DNA of 64,000 nt, taken from NCBI GenBank assembly GCA_021464245.1, contig JADCRB010000037.1:7296861-7360860 (forward strand). Direction: 5' to 3'. Numbering within the stretch: the first letter of the stretch is position 1; each line of letters starts with the position of its first letter. This DNA comes from Carallia brachiata. Lineage: Eukaryota > Streptophyta > Magnoliopsida > Malpighiales > Rhizophoraceae. Positions 1-11,512 of this stretch are shown piece by piece. The notes below the pieces were generated by a model. It ran no database searches and was not told the origin of the DNA. It was given only the letters and a program-made list of their open reading frames with translations. A program made the position numbers and the translations under genes.

Positions 1-2680
1 GCTCATGCTCAATTAGCCTCCATCCCTGTTTGCCAACCATTGCTAAATTAAAGTCAGCAAAATCTCTAAATCCCAATCCACCGGAGGATTTTGAGAATGA
101 CAATTTATCCTAAGACGCCCAATGGATTTTTCTCCCAGTCTCTGAACTGCCCCACTAGAATCTATTAACCATAAAAGCCAGCTCATGACATAGGGATTTT
201 GGTAGTAAGAAACAACTCATGATGTAAGTTGGGATTGCTTGAACTACAGCCTTAATAAGGACCTCTTTACCAGCTTTTGAAAGACTCTTTTCCTTCCAGC
301 CATTAATTTTCTTTCGTACTCTGTCAAAAATCAGGTTGGAGATTTGCCTCTTGGAGTAGCTAACCATCATGGGTAGACCAAGATACTTTTGGGGCTTTCT
401 TATTACCGTTACTCCCTTACATGTCTTAATGGCAATAATAACATCCTCTGACACCTTATGGCTAAAAAAAAACTCCATTTTATCCAAATTGATTTGTTGC
501 CCAGAAGCCCTTTTATACTGGAAGAGAAGCGACCTCAAGTGCTGGCATTCTGAGACGGTTGCCTTTGTGAATATCAAGCTGTCATCTGCAAAAAATAAGT
601 GAGAAACTTTTGGTGCATTTTTGCAAATACTCACTCTATGAATTTATCCTTGCACAGCTGCTGAATTTAGTAAGGAAGAGAGTCCCTCAGCACACAGAAG
701 AAATAAATAAGGGGATAATGGATCCCCATGTCTAATGCCCCTTGAAGGCTTGAAGCAGTTTCGAGGTTTGGAGTTAACAAGCAAGGAATAAGAGACTGTA
801 GTTACACATCGCATAACAGACTGCACCCATTCTGCATTGAATCCCATTTTGAGCATCATTTTTTCTAGAAATATCCATTCAACACGATCATAAGCTTTAC
901 TCATATCAAGCTTCAGAGCCATGCTCCCTTGCTTCCCATAATACTTGTGTCTCATGAAATTGAAAGTTTCATATGCAATGAGGGCATTATCTGTAATAAG
1001 TCTTCCAGGAACAAAGGCACTCTGCTCATCTGAGATTATCTGCGACAGGATTAGCTTCAATCGGTTGGCTATTGCTTTTGTAACAATCTTGAAGAGGACA
1101 TTACAGAGACTAATTGGCCTAAAATCCTTGCATGTTTTTGGCGTTGCTACCTTTGGAATGAGGCACACATATGTATGATTCAACTGGCTCGGGTCCTCTT
1201 GATGATTTAAAATTTTCAGCACCTTTGTAACAACATCTTCACCCACTATATGCCAAAAATTTTGGTAGAATAGAGCTGGCATGCCTCTTCTTTTGTAACA
1301 ATCTTGAGCTTTGGTTGGGTGCATTTGATGCAAGGCTTCATGGACCTCTTCTTTTGTAAAAGCTAGGTTTAGATGGATATTCATTTGATCTGTCACACAA
1401 GCTTGAATGCTATTCAAAACCAGCAGCAAATTACAATCATCTTGGGTTCGAAAAAGCGTCTTGAAGTATGTTGTCAAAGAAGTAGCAATTGCCGAGTCCG
1501 AGAAGTGAATTGTTCCATTAGAATCTTCCAGGCACCTAATATAATTTTTCTTGGCTCTTTGAGAGGCCACAGAGTGAAAATATTTTGTGTTTTGATCACC
1601 CTCTTTGAGCCAATTGGTTCTAGCCTGTTGTGCCCAGATGGCTTCTCCTCTTTTCAATAATTCATCAATCTCCATTTGTACAGATCGAATTGCATTAAGA
1701 TTTGCAATCGTAGAAGGCAACTTTTCCATAAATAAGAGCCGCTGTTGAAGGGATCAAAGTTTGCTGTTCACATGGCCAAAGGTGTTGCGCTCCCATTCCT
1801 TCAGAGCCTTGCTGCAACTTGAAATAATATCCAGCAAATCACATGCCGGCAATTGAGCTCATGCCATAGTCCAAGCATTCTCCACAATATGTTCACAAGA
1901 GGAGTCCTTCAACCACATGCTCTCAAAGCGAAAAGATCGTTGTTTTGAACTCGTAGAATTGGGAGGTGGTTCCAAACATATCTCCAAACAGTTGTGATCT
2001 GAACCAAAGCGTGGGAGATGATTGACCAGAGCTTGCGGATAGAATTCAAAAAAATCAGTGGTAGCAAAAAAACGATCAAGTCGCTCTTGGATATTATCAT
2101 AATCGCCTCTTCCATTTGTCCATGTGAATGGGTGTCCCTGAAAGTTCAATTCAGAAAGTTTACAAGTCTCAATAGCTTGTGCATACCTGTCCATAAATTC
2201 AGTTGGTCTTGGTTGGCCCCCTTTCTGTTCAAAAGAAAATAAAATCTCGTTCATATCTCCACAGCAGAGCCATGGCCGTTGCATTTGGATATGGAGACTG
2301 TAGAGTAACTCCCAAGTTTGAGACTTATTAATAGCATCTGGCCACCCGTAAATTCCTGTGAAATGCCAGTCAAGCAAGGGTTTTTCATCAGATATAAGAA
2401 CATCAATATGATGTTTCGATGAAGACTGTAAAGTGACTGAAATATTCGAATTCCAGAAGAGACCCAAACCACCACCACCAACTCGCTCTGTTCCTCTGCA
2501 GTCAACAAAAATACCATGCGATGTATGTAGCTGTTGCTTAATTTTATTCATCTCATGAGTTTTAAGTCTAGTTTCCATTAAGAAAATTAGATTGGTGACT
2601 TGAAGCTCCACAAGCTTCCAGAGACGACTAACTGCGCAAGGGGTCCCCAGCCCCCGACAGTTCCAACTTAAGATTTTCAT
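1..2680 (-). pseudogene. LINE-A ORF2 (endonuclease-reverse transcriptase), decayed and cut by window edge
   Basis: ORF2 would nick target DNA and copy the LINE RNA into it. From ATG 2680 an apurinic-type endonuclease runs to about 1860 (LSWNCRGLG start, METR, CCGDMNEI, GHPFTWTNGR, GSDH near the end). The reverse transcriptase follows at 1729-155 (FRPISLCNV, FVPGRLITDN, LDMSKAYDRVEW, HGDPLSPYLF, FADDSLIF), then an NRFWW-like and GGLGFRDF region reaching base 1. The catalytic FADD is intact. The blocks 2680-1859, 1729-644 and 634-155 share one frame and are separated only by in-frame stops, so this is a relatively young copy killed by point nonsense mutations. The zf-RVT and RNase H parts should lie left of the window. 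Confidence 0.9.
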
Positions 2681-4148
2681 GGCTCCTAGCAGGGCTTCTC
2701 TGCAGCCTCTGCCGATACAGACATAGAGAGAGGAGTGTCCAAAACCATATCCATGGACTTGCTCTTTTTCGAAACCGGAGAATCATGATCCAGAGAAGCA
2801 TCTTCAAAGAGACTTGTATTTTTCCGCTTGCCAGTAATTAGAGGTGTCAAAATCTGACCCGACTCGATGGGTTAACCCGAATCCGACCGAAAAAATACGA
2901 CCCGAACCCGACCCGAAGGATGGCCTAACCCGAAATGACCCGAACCCGAATGACCCGAAAATCTTTGGGTCAAACCCGACCCAACCCTAATCCGACCCGT
3001 TTGACCCGAACTTTTTTTTTTCTTAAGGGAACAAAAAATAAAATGAAAAAATTTAACATATTTTATATTATAAAAAGTATAGATTATACTATTTTCAATA
3101 TAAATCTTAATTATAAATTTTTTAGAATATTTTGAGATTTTTTTACAGTTTTAAATTTTATTTTAATTTTTAAAAATATTTTAAAAGAAAAATTTTCAAT
3201 TATTTTTCAATCATATAATTTTCTTTAATTTTTAAGAATTTTTAGTAAAATTTTTGAAATTTTTAAATTTTTAAAATTTTTAATAAAAAATGTCACGTCA
3301 ACATTTTTGATAACGTGGCCAACCCGTGGGTTGACTCGAACCCGACCCGAACCCGAAGTGACCCAACCCAAAATGACCCGAAGATAACTTGACCCGTAAG
3401 TAACCCGACCTGAAGTAACCCGAACCCAAAGTGATCCAACCCGAACCCAACCCGATGATCCGTTTTGACACCTATACCAGCAATCCGTGCGTATTGACTA
3501 GGATGGGAGTTGCCTGAGCCTCGGGTTTGTCTTTGCATAATTTTCATAGGATACTTTGGTGGGCGTCCAGCTCCTTGCCTTGGTTCGGCTTTAGTTATTT
3601 TTGGGCTCTTCTTGTTGTGGGCTTGTGGAACTTTTGGTGGACCTTGACAGCATCTGCCTCTTTTGCACGTTCTGCTTCAGTAGGTTCCGCATAATTTGCC
3701 GCCTCCTTAAAATTTGCAATATGTGGGGTCACATCGACCATCTTATCATGTTGAGATTAGTTAGCTTTCTCGGAGGATAAGGGAACTTCTCTTTGGGTAG
3801 TTTTTGACAACTCACCTCTTTCCAACCGCCCACAATCACGATCCTTGAGCCTTAACTTCTCCACATGTCTGGCAACCGTTTCCGTGGAAGTCGCTTCCAA
3901 ATCCTGAATGACAATCGGGCTATGTGCTTCATTCACACCAGCACCATCTGCAGGATTTTGAGCCGAAATCTGACGAGAAGATATTGCATCAGAAGCCGTC
4001 GGACCACGACTACCATTTGAACGATAAGGAAACTTGAGATCTATACATGGATAACTCCTCGTCGATTTATAAGATGGCACCATGAGACTGGCCCTTCTAA
4101 TTGGTGGGGCCCTTAAGACATCCCCATAATTTTATGGAAGATCAAGTT
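2681..4148 (-). pseudogene. LINE-A ORF1, C-terminal half (interrupted by MITE)
   Basis: This is the tail of the LINE gag-like RNA-binding protein. Just inside the copia junction the minus strand reads YGDVLRAPPIRRASL then MVPSYKSTRS, the post-zinc-knuckle motif of plant LINE ORF1. The basic, low-complexity tail continues to SQYARIAG at 3485, is broken by the MITE at 2839-3476, and resumes as KRKNTSLFEDA to the stop at 2686-2688. An in-frame stop also lies just upstream of YGDV. The protein is therefore not expressible. Confidence 0.8.
2839..3476. mobile_element. hAT-type MITE with ACCCGAA-rich subterminal arrays
   Basis: Ends are TAGAGGTGTCAAAA and its near-perfect inverse TTTTGACACCTATA. 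It is flanked by the 8-bp duplication CCAGTAAT (2831-2838) and CCAGCAAT (3477-3484), one mismatch; 8 bp is the hAT signature. Both subterminal regions carry many ACCCGAA/GACCCGA repeats and the centre is A/T-rich. No transposase is encoded. It shares end type and subterminal repeats with the 2-kb element at 17850-19865. Confidence 0.85.
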
Positions 4149-4727
4149 TGTTGTGAATGGACCCACTATATTACGGATCTAACTTGATTAATTTCGCGGA
4201 ATAAATTTAGCAAAAATAATAACACGACACGACACAAGAATTTACGTGGTTCGGCGTAAAGTCTACGTTCACGGCAAAGACGATCAGAGAATATTCCACT
4301 ATCAAAAAAACATGAGATTTTACAAACTGCACACAATATACCTCACTGTCCAAATCCCACATACACCCAATGTCACTCAAGTATTTCTCTCTAAATACTT
4401 TCTCTCTCTTGATTCTCTCCCACTCTTGGATACCACTCTTTCAAAAACATGGACATATATATAGGCATTGGAGTCATCTACATGCATTCAAAGTCATCCA
4501 TGTGAAAAGGATCATTCAAAGTCCAATTTGACAACTTCAACACTAGTAGGCTGGTCAAGTTTGGCAACCTTCAACTTTGTTATGGTTTGATCAATAACAA
4601 ACACATGGTAATTAACTTGTCACAGCAAATTGTGATTTTGCTACCCATGTCATCTTCAAAGCCATCAAGTTTGACTAATATTTAGGCATGTGTTTCTTAC
4701 TCCAATTGCAAGACATCAACTTCAACA
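4149..4727 (-). repeat. copia 3' LTR
   Basis: About 579 bp, left-hand LTR. By eye it matches the right-hand LTR with scattered substitutions, roughly one per 15-25 bases in the parts I compared. On the minus strand it starts TGTTGAAGTTGATG and ends CCATTCACAACA. Confidence 0.9.
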
Positions 4728-4780
4728 AATCTACACCTTGACTTGAATTAGGACAAGGTCATCATAATTCCCTAATCGTC

Positions 4781-5610
4781 TTTCTTCATACCTCAATTGT
4801 TACGAACACCAATCAAATCCAAACATTGTTTGAATTTGACTACAGGAATAGGCTTCGTCATCATATCTGCGGGATTGTCAACTGTACTGATCTTTTCCAC
4901 CACGATTTCTCCTTTTGACATAATTTCACGGACGAAATGATACCTGATATCAATGTGCTTAGTTCTCTCGTGATACATTTGATTTTTGGTCAAATGTATA
5001 GCACTTTGGCTGTCACAATACACAATACACAACAGTAGAACTCTCGTGTCACAATACACAACAGTAGCACTTTCTTCATACCTCAATTGTTACGAACACC
5101 AATCAAATCCAAACATTGTTTGAATTTGACTGCAGGAATAGGCTTCGTCATCATATCTGCGGGATTGTCAACTGTACTGATCTTTTCCACCACGTCTTCT
5201 CCTTTTGATATAATTTCACGGACGAAATGATACCTGATATCAATGTGTTTAGTTCTCTCGTGATACATTTGATTTTTGGTTAAATGTATAGCACTTTGGC
5301 TGTCACAATACACAATACACAACAGTAGAACTCTCGTGTCACAATACACAACAGTAGTACTTTCTTCATACCTCAATTGTTACGAACACCAATCAAATCC
5401 AAACATTGTTTGAATTTGACTACAGGAATAGGCTTCGTCATCATATCTGCGGGATTGTCAACTGTACTGCTCTTTTCCACCACGATTTCTCCTTTTGACA
5501 TAATTTCACGGACGAAATGATACCTGATATCAATGTGCTTAGTTCTCTCGTGATACATTTGATTTTTGGTCAAATGTATAGCACTTTGGCTGTCACAATA
5601 CACAACAGTA
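4781..5610 (-). repeat. 290-bp tandem triplication of copia RNase H end
   Basis: The block from the RNase H region ([29 protein letters not shown]) through its stop and a few bases of 3' UTR is present three times with a period of exactly 290 bp. The phrase CCTCAATTGTTACG starts at 4791, 5081 and 5371. The right-hand copy continues in frame from RNase H; the two left-hand copies lie beyond the stop. Copies differ by only a few bases. The junction lies in ACAATACACAACAGTAG microrepeats, pointing to slippage or unequal exchange. Confidence 0.9.
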
Positions 5611-8600
5611 GAACTCTGTTGTAAGCTTAGATCGCCAACGAGAACTCGCAACCATAATGTTTCTTTCACTGCTTCTGTAACTGCCATTTATTCAGCTTCA
5701 GTTGTAGACAAAGCAATTGTAGACTGTAAAATTGCCTTCCAGCTAATGGCACAATTAGAGAGAGTGAAAACATAACCTGTTAGGGATCTCCTTTTGTCCA
5801 AATCACCAGCATAGTCGGAATCGACGTATCCCACTATATTTCCACCGGTGTTCCTATTCCTTATGTACATCAAACAAATGTCTGTGGTTCCTCTGAGATA
5901 TCGTAAAATCCACTTCACAGCTTCCCAGTGAACTTTACCAAGATTTCCCATAAATCTGGAAACGACGCTAACAGCATGTGAAATGTCTGGACGAGTACAG
6001 ACCATAGCATACATAATGCTACCAACTGCACTGTTGTATGGTACTCGAACCATTTGCTCCATTTCCTCATTTGTTTGAGGTGATTGTGCTGCAGAGAGTT
6101 TGAAGTGACCTGCTAATGGAGTGCACACGGGTTTGCACTCTTGCATTCCGAAACGTTCCAAAACCTTTTCAATGTACTTTTTCTGTGACAAGTACAAGGT
6201 TCCAACGCCACGATCTCTGCGAATCTCCATTCCAAGTATCGTTTTGGCCGCGCCTAAGTCTTTCATTTCAAACTCACCACTCAGTTGAATCTTCAACTGA
6301 TTAATTTTCGACATGTTCTTTGCAGCTATCAACATGTCATCAACATAAAGCAATAGATAAATAAATGAATCATCTGGCAGCCTTTTGTAATATACACAAC
6401 TATCATAGTTACTTCTAGAGTAACCATTGTTGATCATAAAACTGTCAAACCTCTTGTACCACTACCTAGGCGACTACTTGAGACCATAAAGTGACTTTTT
6501 CAGCAGGCACACATGATCCTCCTTTGTTGGATCTTCAAAACCTTCTGGCTGACGCATGTAAATCTTCTCATCAAGATTTCCATGCAAGAATGCTATTTTT
6601 ACATCGAGTTGCTCCAACTCCAGATCAAATAAGGCAACTATCGCAAGTAACATTCGAATAGAACTATGCTTTACAATAGGAGAAAAAACTTCATGAAAGT
6701 CAATACCTTCTCGTTGTGTAAAGCCTTTTGCAACGAGACGTGCCTTATACCACGCATCCTCAGCTCCTGGGATTCCTTCCTTCCGTTTGTAGATCCATTT
6801 GCACTCAACGATCTTCTGACGCTTCGGTGGCATCACCAGCTCCCAAGTTTGATTCTTATGAAGAGACTCAATTTCCTCTGTCATGGCAGTGACCCATCTA
6901 GAGGATTCTGGACTAGATACAGCCTCCTTATAAGAATTGGGTTCAGAATCATCCATCTTCTCAGCTACAGATAATGCAAATGCAGCTGATCCTGATCTAT
7001 ATCGTACAGGTGGTCGGATTTCTCTTTTACCTCTGCGTTTTGCAATACTGTAAGAGTCCTCCTCTGGTTCTGTAGCTTTCAACATTTGCTGCGTAGATTC
7101 TGCAGGTTCTGAGTGAACCTCGTGCTCTTCGTTCTCATCTACCTGTTCAGCTATACTGTCTTCCTGCACCAATTCTAAAGCCTTCTCCTCTGGCTCCACC
7201 TGCTTGCTAACTTCCTCGTCATCATCAACCATGATAGACCCCTTCTTCTCTGGGAGCATTGCAAACTCATCAAATGTCACATCTCTGCTGATAATAAATT
7301 TAGGTGAATTTGGGTCAACACACCACAGCCTGTATCCTTTGACCCCTTCTGCATAGCCTAGGAATATGCACTTCTTCGCTCTGGGTCCAAGCTTGTCTTC
7401 CTTCACATGAGCATAAGCTGGACAACCAAACACTTTAAGATTAGAGTAATCAACAAGAGAACCGGACCATACCTCCTCGGCAGTCTTCAACTCGATAGCT
7501 GTTGACGGTAACCGGTTGACTAAGTAGCAAGTCATATTGACAGCTTCAGCCCAAAAAACTTTTGGCAGCTTTGCCTGTGAGAGCATACATCGAGCTCTCT
7601 CCAAGAATGTTCTGTTCATTCGTTCTGCAACTCCATTTTGCTGTGGAGTATGTCTGACTGTGCGATGTCGGACGATACCTTCATTCCTGCAGAACTTTTC
7701 AAATTTACCAGAACAATATTCAAGACCGTTATCGGTCCTCAAGCATTTGATCTTCTTACCAGTCTGTTTCTCGATCAAAGTCTTCCATTCTTTGAATTTG
7801 TTGAACACTTCACTCTTCTGTTTAAGAAAATACACCCACACTTTCCGTGAAAAATCATCAATGAAAGTTAACAGATATCGTTTACTGCCTTTGGATGGGA
7901 CAGAGGCAGGTCCCCACAAGTCAGAGTGAATGTAGTCCACCGTTTGTTTGGTTTTGTGAACAGCAGTACTGAACTTGACTCTATTTTGTTTTCCGTAGAC
8001 GCAGTGTTCGCAGAACTCCAACTTGCTTATCTTCTGACCTCCAAGAAAACCTCGTTTGCTTAATTCAGTCATGCCTCGCTCGCTCATGTGGCCAAGTCGC
8101 ATGTGCCACAATTGAGTTGTTCTGGAACTTGAATCTGTTATTGAAACATTAACACCACCAATAATTGTATTACCTTGAAGATAATAGAGGCCATTTGACA
8201 ACTTTCCCTTCATCACGATTAGTGCCCATTTGCAAACTCTAAGTACTCAACCTTCAGCTGAGTACCTATAGCCATTATAATCAAGAATACTCAATGATAT
8301 AAGATTCTTTTTAAGCTCTGGAACATGACGAACTTCCAATGTTCTGAAAATGCCATCGTGCATCTTGATTCGAACAATACCAACTCCAACAATAGATAGT
8401 GCCTTGTTGTTCCCCAATAAGAATGTTCCTGCATTAATTGATTTGTACGTTAAGAACCAGTGCTTATTAGGACTCATGTGGAATGTACAACCTGAATCAA
8501 GGATCCATTCGTCAATCGAGCTGCTAGTTGAAACTGTTAAAACAATCTCTCCATCAGATCTTTCAACTTCACTGGCTATGTTTGCGGTGTTTCGAAAATT

Positions 8601-9368
8601 ATCAACTTTCTGTTTCCCCTTCTCTTTGCGCTTGGGACAATTTCGCCTGATATGTCCCCTTTCGTGACAATGATAGCACGTTACTTTACTGTGTCTAGAT
8701 TTGGATCTAGACTTGCCTCTGCTATTGGACCCCTTCTGTGTTGATCTACCCCTAACAATCAAGCCGTCTGCTTGATTCTCTACGACCTCTTCTGTCATCC
8801 ACTTCTTGAGCTCCCTTGAGTTTAATGATGCCTTCACATCATCCAGGGAAAGACTCTCCCTCGCGTATAACATTGTATCAACGAAATTGTCATAAGATGG
8901 AGGTAATTTGCACAACAACATAATAGCTTGGTCCTCATCTTCAATTTTGACATCGATATTTTTCAAATCTAAAATTACCTTGTTGAATTCGGCCAGGTAA
9001 TCTTGAATGGGTGTTCCTTCCTTCATCCGGAGAGCGTAGAGACGATGTTTCAAATACACCCGGTTGGTCAGGGAATTGGTAATGTATCGGGACTCCAATT
9101 TGGACCACAAACCATCAGGACTAGTTTGATCTGCAACTTCACGTAAAACCTCATCAGATAAACACAATAAAATTGTACTATGTGCCTTTTCCATGAGCTC
9201 CTCCTTTTTCTCCTTTGACAACGATTCTGGCAATTCTCCTTCGCCTTTAAGCGCTTTAGCTAGTCCTTGCTGGACTAATAAGGCCCTTACCTTGATACGC
9301 CACATGTTGAAATCATTCTTACCATCGAATCTCTCCACATCATATTTCGTTGATGATCTTTCTACCAT
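5373..9368 (-). pseudogene. copia Gag-Pol polyprotein with four nonsense codons
   Basis: One reading frame (about 1331 codons) encodes the polyprotein. In order: UBN2-type Gag (from ATG 9368), zinc knuckle CYHCHERGHIRRNC, protease WILDSGCTFHMSP, GAG-pre-integrase LWHMRLGHMSERG, integrase core (HSDLWGP, TDNGLEY, NGVAERMNRTF, so D-D-E is kept), reverse transcriptase (LLKKSLYGLK, YVDDMLIAA) and RNase H ([16 protein letters not shown]). All interruptions are in-frame stops: one after SAEG (8247-8249), two near SLYGLK (about 6450-6476), both where relatives have Gln, and one after STTEAE (5688-5690), where relatives have Tyr. No frameshift was seen and the RT, PR and IN catalytic residues look intact. 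This copy cannot make full-length protein but is only a few substitutions from doing so. Confidence 0.93.
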
Positions 9369-9396
9369 CTTGAAATACCTGCAACCAATCAGTTGG

Positions 9397-9408
9397 GCTC
9401 TGATACCA
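9397..9408 (-). other. copia primer-binding site (tRNA-iMet)
   Basis: On the minus strand the sequence is TGGTATCAGAGC, the standard 12-base match to the 3' end of plant initiator tRNA-Met, three bases downstream of the 5' LTR end. Confidence 0.92.
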
Positions 9409-9411
9409 GTT

Positions 9412-9991
9412 TGTTGTGAATGGACCCACTAGATCACGGATCTAACCTGATTAATTTCGCGGAATAAATTTGGCAAAAATAATAACACGACACGACACAA
9501 GAATTTACGTGGTTCGCCCTAAAACCTACGTCTACGGCAAAGACGATCAGAGAATATTACACTATAAAAAAAAACAGGAGATTTTACAAACTGCACACAA
9601 TATACCTTACTGCCCAAATCTCACATACACCCAATGTCACTCAAGTATTTCTCTCTAAATACTTTTTCTCTCTTGATTCTCTCCCACTCTTGGATACCAC
9701 TCTTCCAAAAACATGGACATATATATAGGCATTGGAGTCATCTACATGCATTCAAAGTTATCCATGTGAAAAGGATCATTCAAAGTCCAATTTGGTAACT
9801 TCAACATTAGTAGGTTAGTCAAGTTTGGCAACCTTCAACTTTGTTATGGTTTGACCAATAACAAACACATGGTAATTAACTTGTCATAGCAAATTGTGAT
9901 TTTGCTACCCATGTCATCTTCAAAGCCATCAAGTTTGACTAATATTTAGGCATGTGTTTCTTACTCCAATTGCAAGACATCAACTTCAACA
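9412..9991 (-). repeat. copia 5' LTR
   Basis: About 580 bp, right-hand LTR, holding the promoter of the minus-strand element. Same TGTTG/CAACA ends as the 4149-4727 copy. A TATATATA stretch near 9720 could serve as a TATA box. Differences from the other LTR show that insertion was not very recent. Confidence 0.9.
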
Positions 9992-10783
9992 AATATGGAT
10001 AGAACTAGGACTAGAATCCTCTATGAGAAGGTCACAATCCTTCTGCATATGGCCTAAACACCCACAGAAATAACAAAAGTTGGGTAATCTTTCGTATTTG
10101 AATTGAATCCATACCTTTTCACCTTCTGCGTTTCGGACATGAACTCCCTTCAAAAGAGGATTGCGGACATCAAAAGAGATACGAGAACGCAAAAAACGAC
10201 CCCATTTTCCTATGCCATCTTCATCAACAGATATAAACTGTCCAACACAATTACCTAGGGTCATAGCAATGTGCTTTGTCATAGCATTCAGAGGCAGACT
10301 GTATGCTCGAACCTAGAATGGAGTCCCAAAAAGGTTTACTTTAGAGGGTTGTTCATCCCCACGAACCTCTTTGAGGATAACTATATTCTTGTCGAAGGCC
10401 CATGGGGAGTTTTCAAGAACTGTTTGCACATCTTTAGAACTAGCAAAATGAAAACTGAAGAGATCGTTATCCAGCTCCAATGCCTCCAAAGCTTTTTTGG
10501 GCTTCCATGATAATCTCATTGTTGTAAGGAAAACTTTTGCGTTGAATGGCTTTTCAGTCCGGAGAGTACCCAAAAGATGACATCCTGTAAATGTTTTCCT
10601 TTCTGTATCATTGCCCTCCGGAAAGAGATCCGCAACATCTTCCTCTTCAATAGTAGCGGCCACAAGAAAACAAAGGAAATAGAATTTTGAATGATTTGGA
10701 GAAAAGTTTAGGGAAGGAATGCTGGTAAAAGTCAGCAAGAGAACAAAGGAAAAAGACTTTAAACGTAGAGAAACATGTCTCAA
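9992..10783 (-). pseudogene. LINE-A ORF1, N-terminal half (DUF4283 and zinc knuckle)
   Basis: This is the RNA-binding part of LINE ORF1. The DUF4283 domain spans about 10650-10313 (EEEDVADLFP, LRTEKPFNAKVF, SPWAFDKNIVIL) and continues through VRAYSLPL, VGQFISVDEDG and WIQFKYERLPNFC to the knuckle CYFCGCLGHMQKDC near 10050. A TAG at 10313-10315 replaces the Trp expected in the PFW-VRAY motif, in frame, so this is a nonsense mutation. The reading frame then meets the copia insertion. The true start is uncertain; Met codons at 10783 and 10838 are candidates but the leader between them and DUF4283 is not ORF1-like. Confidence 0.85.
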
Positions 10784-10838
10784 AATTGAGAAAAGGCCTA
10801 GTATAAAACCAGGAATAAGCGACTCTCACCAGCGACAA

Positions 10839-11451
10839 GCACTGGGAGAGAGAATAGAATCACCGATCATAGCAGGCAGGACATACTTAATAAATGAATG
10901 TTACCTCATCCCCCTGTGGTATGAGCATCAGAAACTCACAGCTTGCTACTTTAAAAAAATAAAGATTGATAAAAAGTTAGACACAATTTAGAGCGTGAAA
11001 TTCAAAATTGCAAAAAAATAAAAATGAAAGAAATAACCATTAAAATCAAATTTTGTCTCTCCTTTGCCCTGGTAGCCAAAACTCCACAGTTCTTTAGAAA
11101 AGAAAGATCATCGAAAGAAGAAGGCCTTCAGAGGGCAGATTAATGACAGAGAAGTGAGATGATTGGGAGGTTTGGAGAAGGCGAGAGGTGGGAAAAGGAT
11201 AATAAGTAAGAAGTTTATGAAACCGATCATAGAAATTCCTATCAATACTAATCAAATTAAGAAATTTGTCAAATAAGTCAATTACCATTGAGAAAATTAA
11301 TTAATTCTAATTGGAGCGGGATATAACTGATGGGAATTTATTGCCAAGTATAAATAACTGTTGCCAAAAGTCTTTTGAGTTTGATTTGGAACTTATTCTC
11401 TTATTAGAAAACGTTGATTGATCAAAAAGTTGCATCCTTTCTGAAGACCTC
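10839..11451. other. Intergenic segment, possible LINE-A 5' UTR and LTP promoter
   Basis: No gene recognised. The left part may be LINE-A 5' UTR. The right part is the upstream region of the lipid-transfer-type gene. Short reading frames here have no recognisable motifs. Confidence 0.4.
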
Positions 11452-11458
11452 TATATAA
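11452..11458 (+). promoter_or_regulatory. TATA box of the LTP-like gene
   Basis: TATATAA lies 54 bp before the start codon at 11513, inside CTCTATATAACC. This spacing fits a short plant 5' UTR. Confidence 0.65.
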
Positions 11459-11512
11459 CCCGCACTTCCTTTACATCCAAAATCAGTAAACTGTTGCAGA
11501 AAGTCTTTTAAA

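Larger units (their letters stand above)
4149..9991 (-). mobile_element. Ty1/copia LTR retrotransposon (Tork-like), nearly intact
   Basis: Two similar LTRs bound a single long minus-strand polyprotein frame. LTR termini are TGTTG...CAACA. The primer-binding site complements initiator tRNA-Met, and a purine-rich tract precedes the 3' LTR. Gag-protease-integrase-RT-RNase H order and motif wording resemble the Tork lineage. It sits inside LINE-A ORF1. TATGGA occurs beyond both outer ends (4133-4138 and 9994-9999), but not abutting the canonical LTR ends, so the target duplication is unclear. The RNase H end is tandemly triplicated. Confidence 0.95.
1..10838 (-). mobile_element. LINE-A: non-LTR retrotransposon (plant L1 type), nested host of two later insertions
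   Basis: Minus-strand L1-type element with ORF1 (DUF4283 and zinc knuckle) at high coordinates and ORF2 (endonuclease, reverse transcriptase) running off the left window edge. ORF1 is split by a hAT-type MITE (2839-3476) and a copia element (4149-9991). Removing the MITE with one copy of its 8-bp duplication restores the ORF1 frame across the junction. The ORF1 stop (2686-2688) lies 5 bp before the ORF2 start (2680), a normal spacing for plant LINEs. The 5' end cannot be fixed; it is probably near 10.8-11.0 kb. The 3' end and tail are outside the window. Confidence 0.9.

Noticed and set aside
2935..3547. Open frames on both strands at the MITE ends
   Set aside because: They translate ACCCGAA repeats plus LINE ORF1 tail; no separate gene.
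4793..5376. Two separate 97-residue genes resembling copia RNase H
   Set aside because: They are the extra units of the 290-bp triplication, beyond the polyprotein stop; not independent genes.
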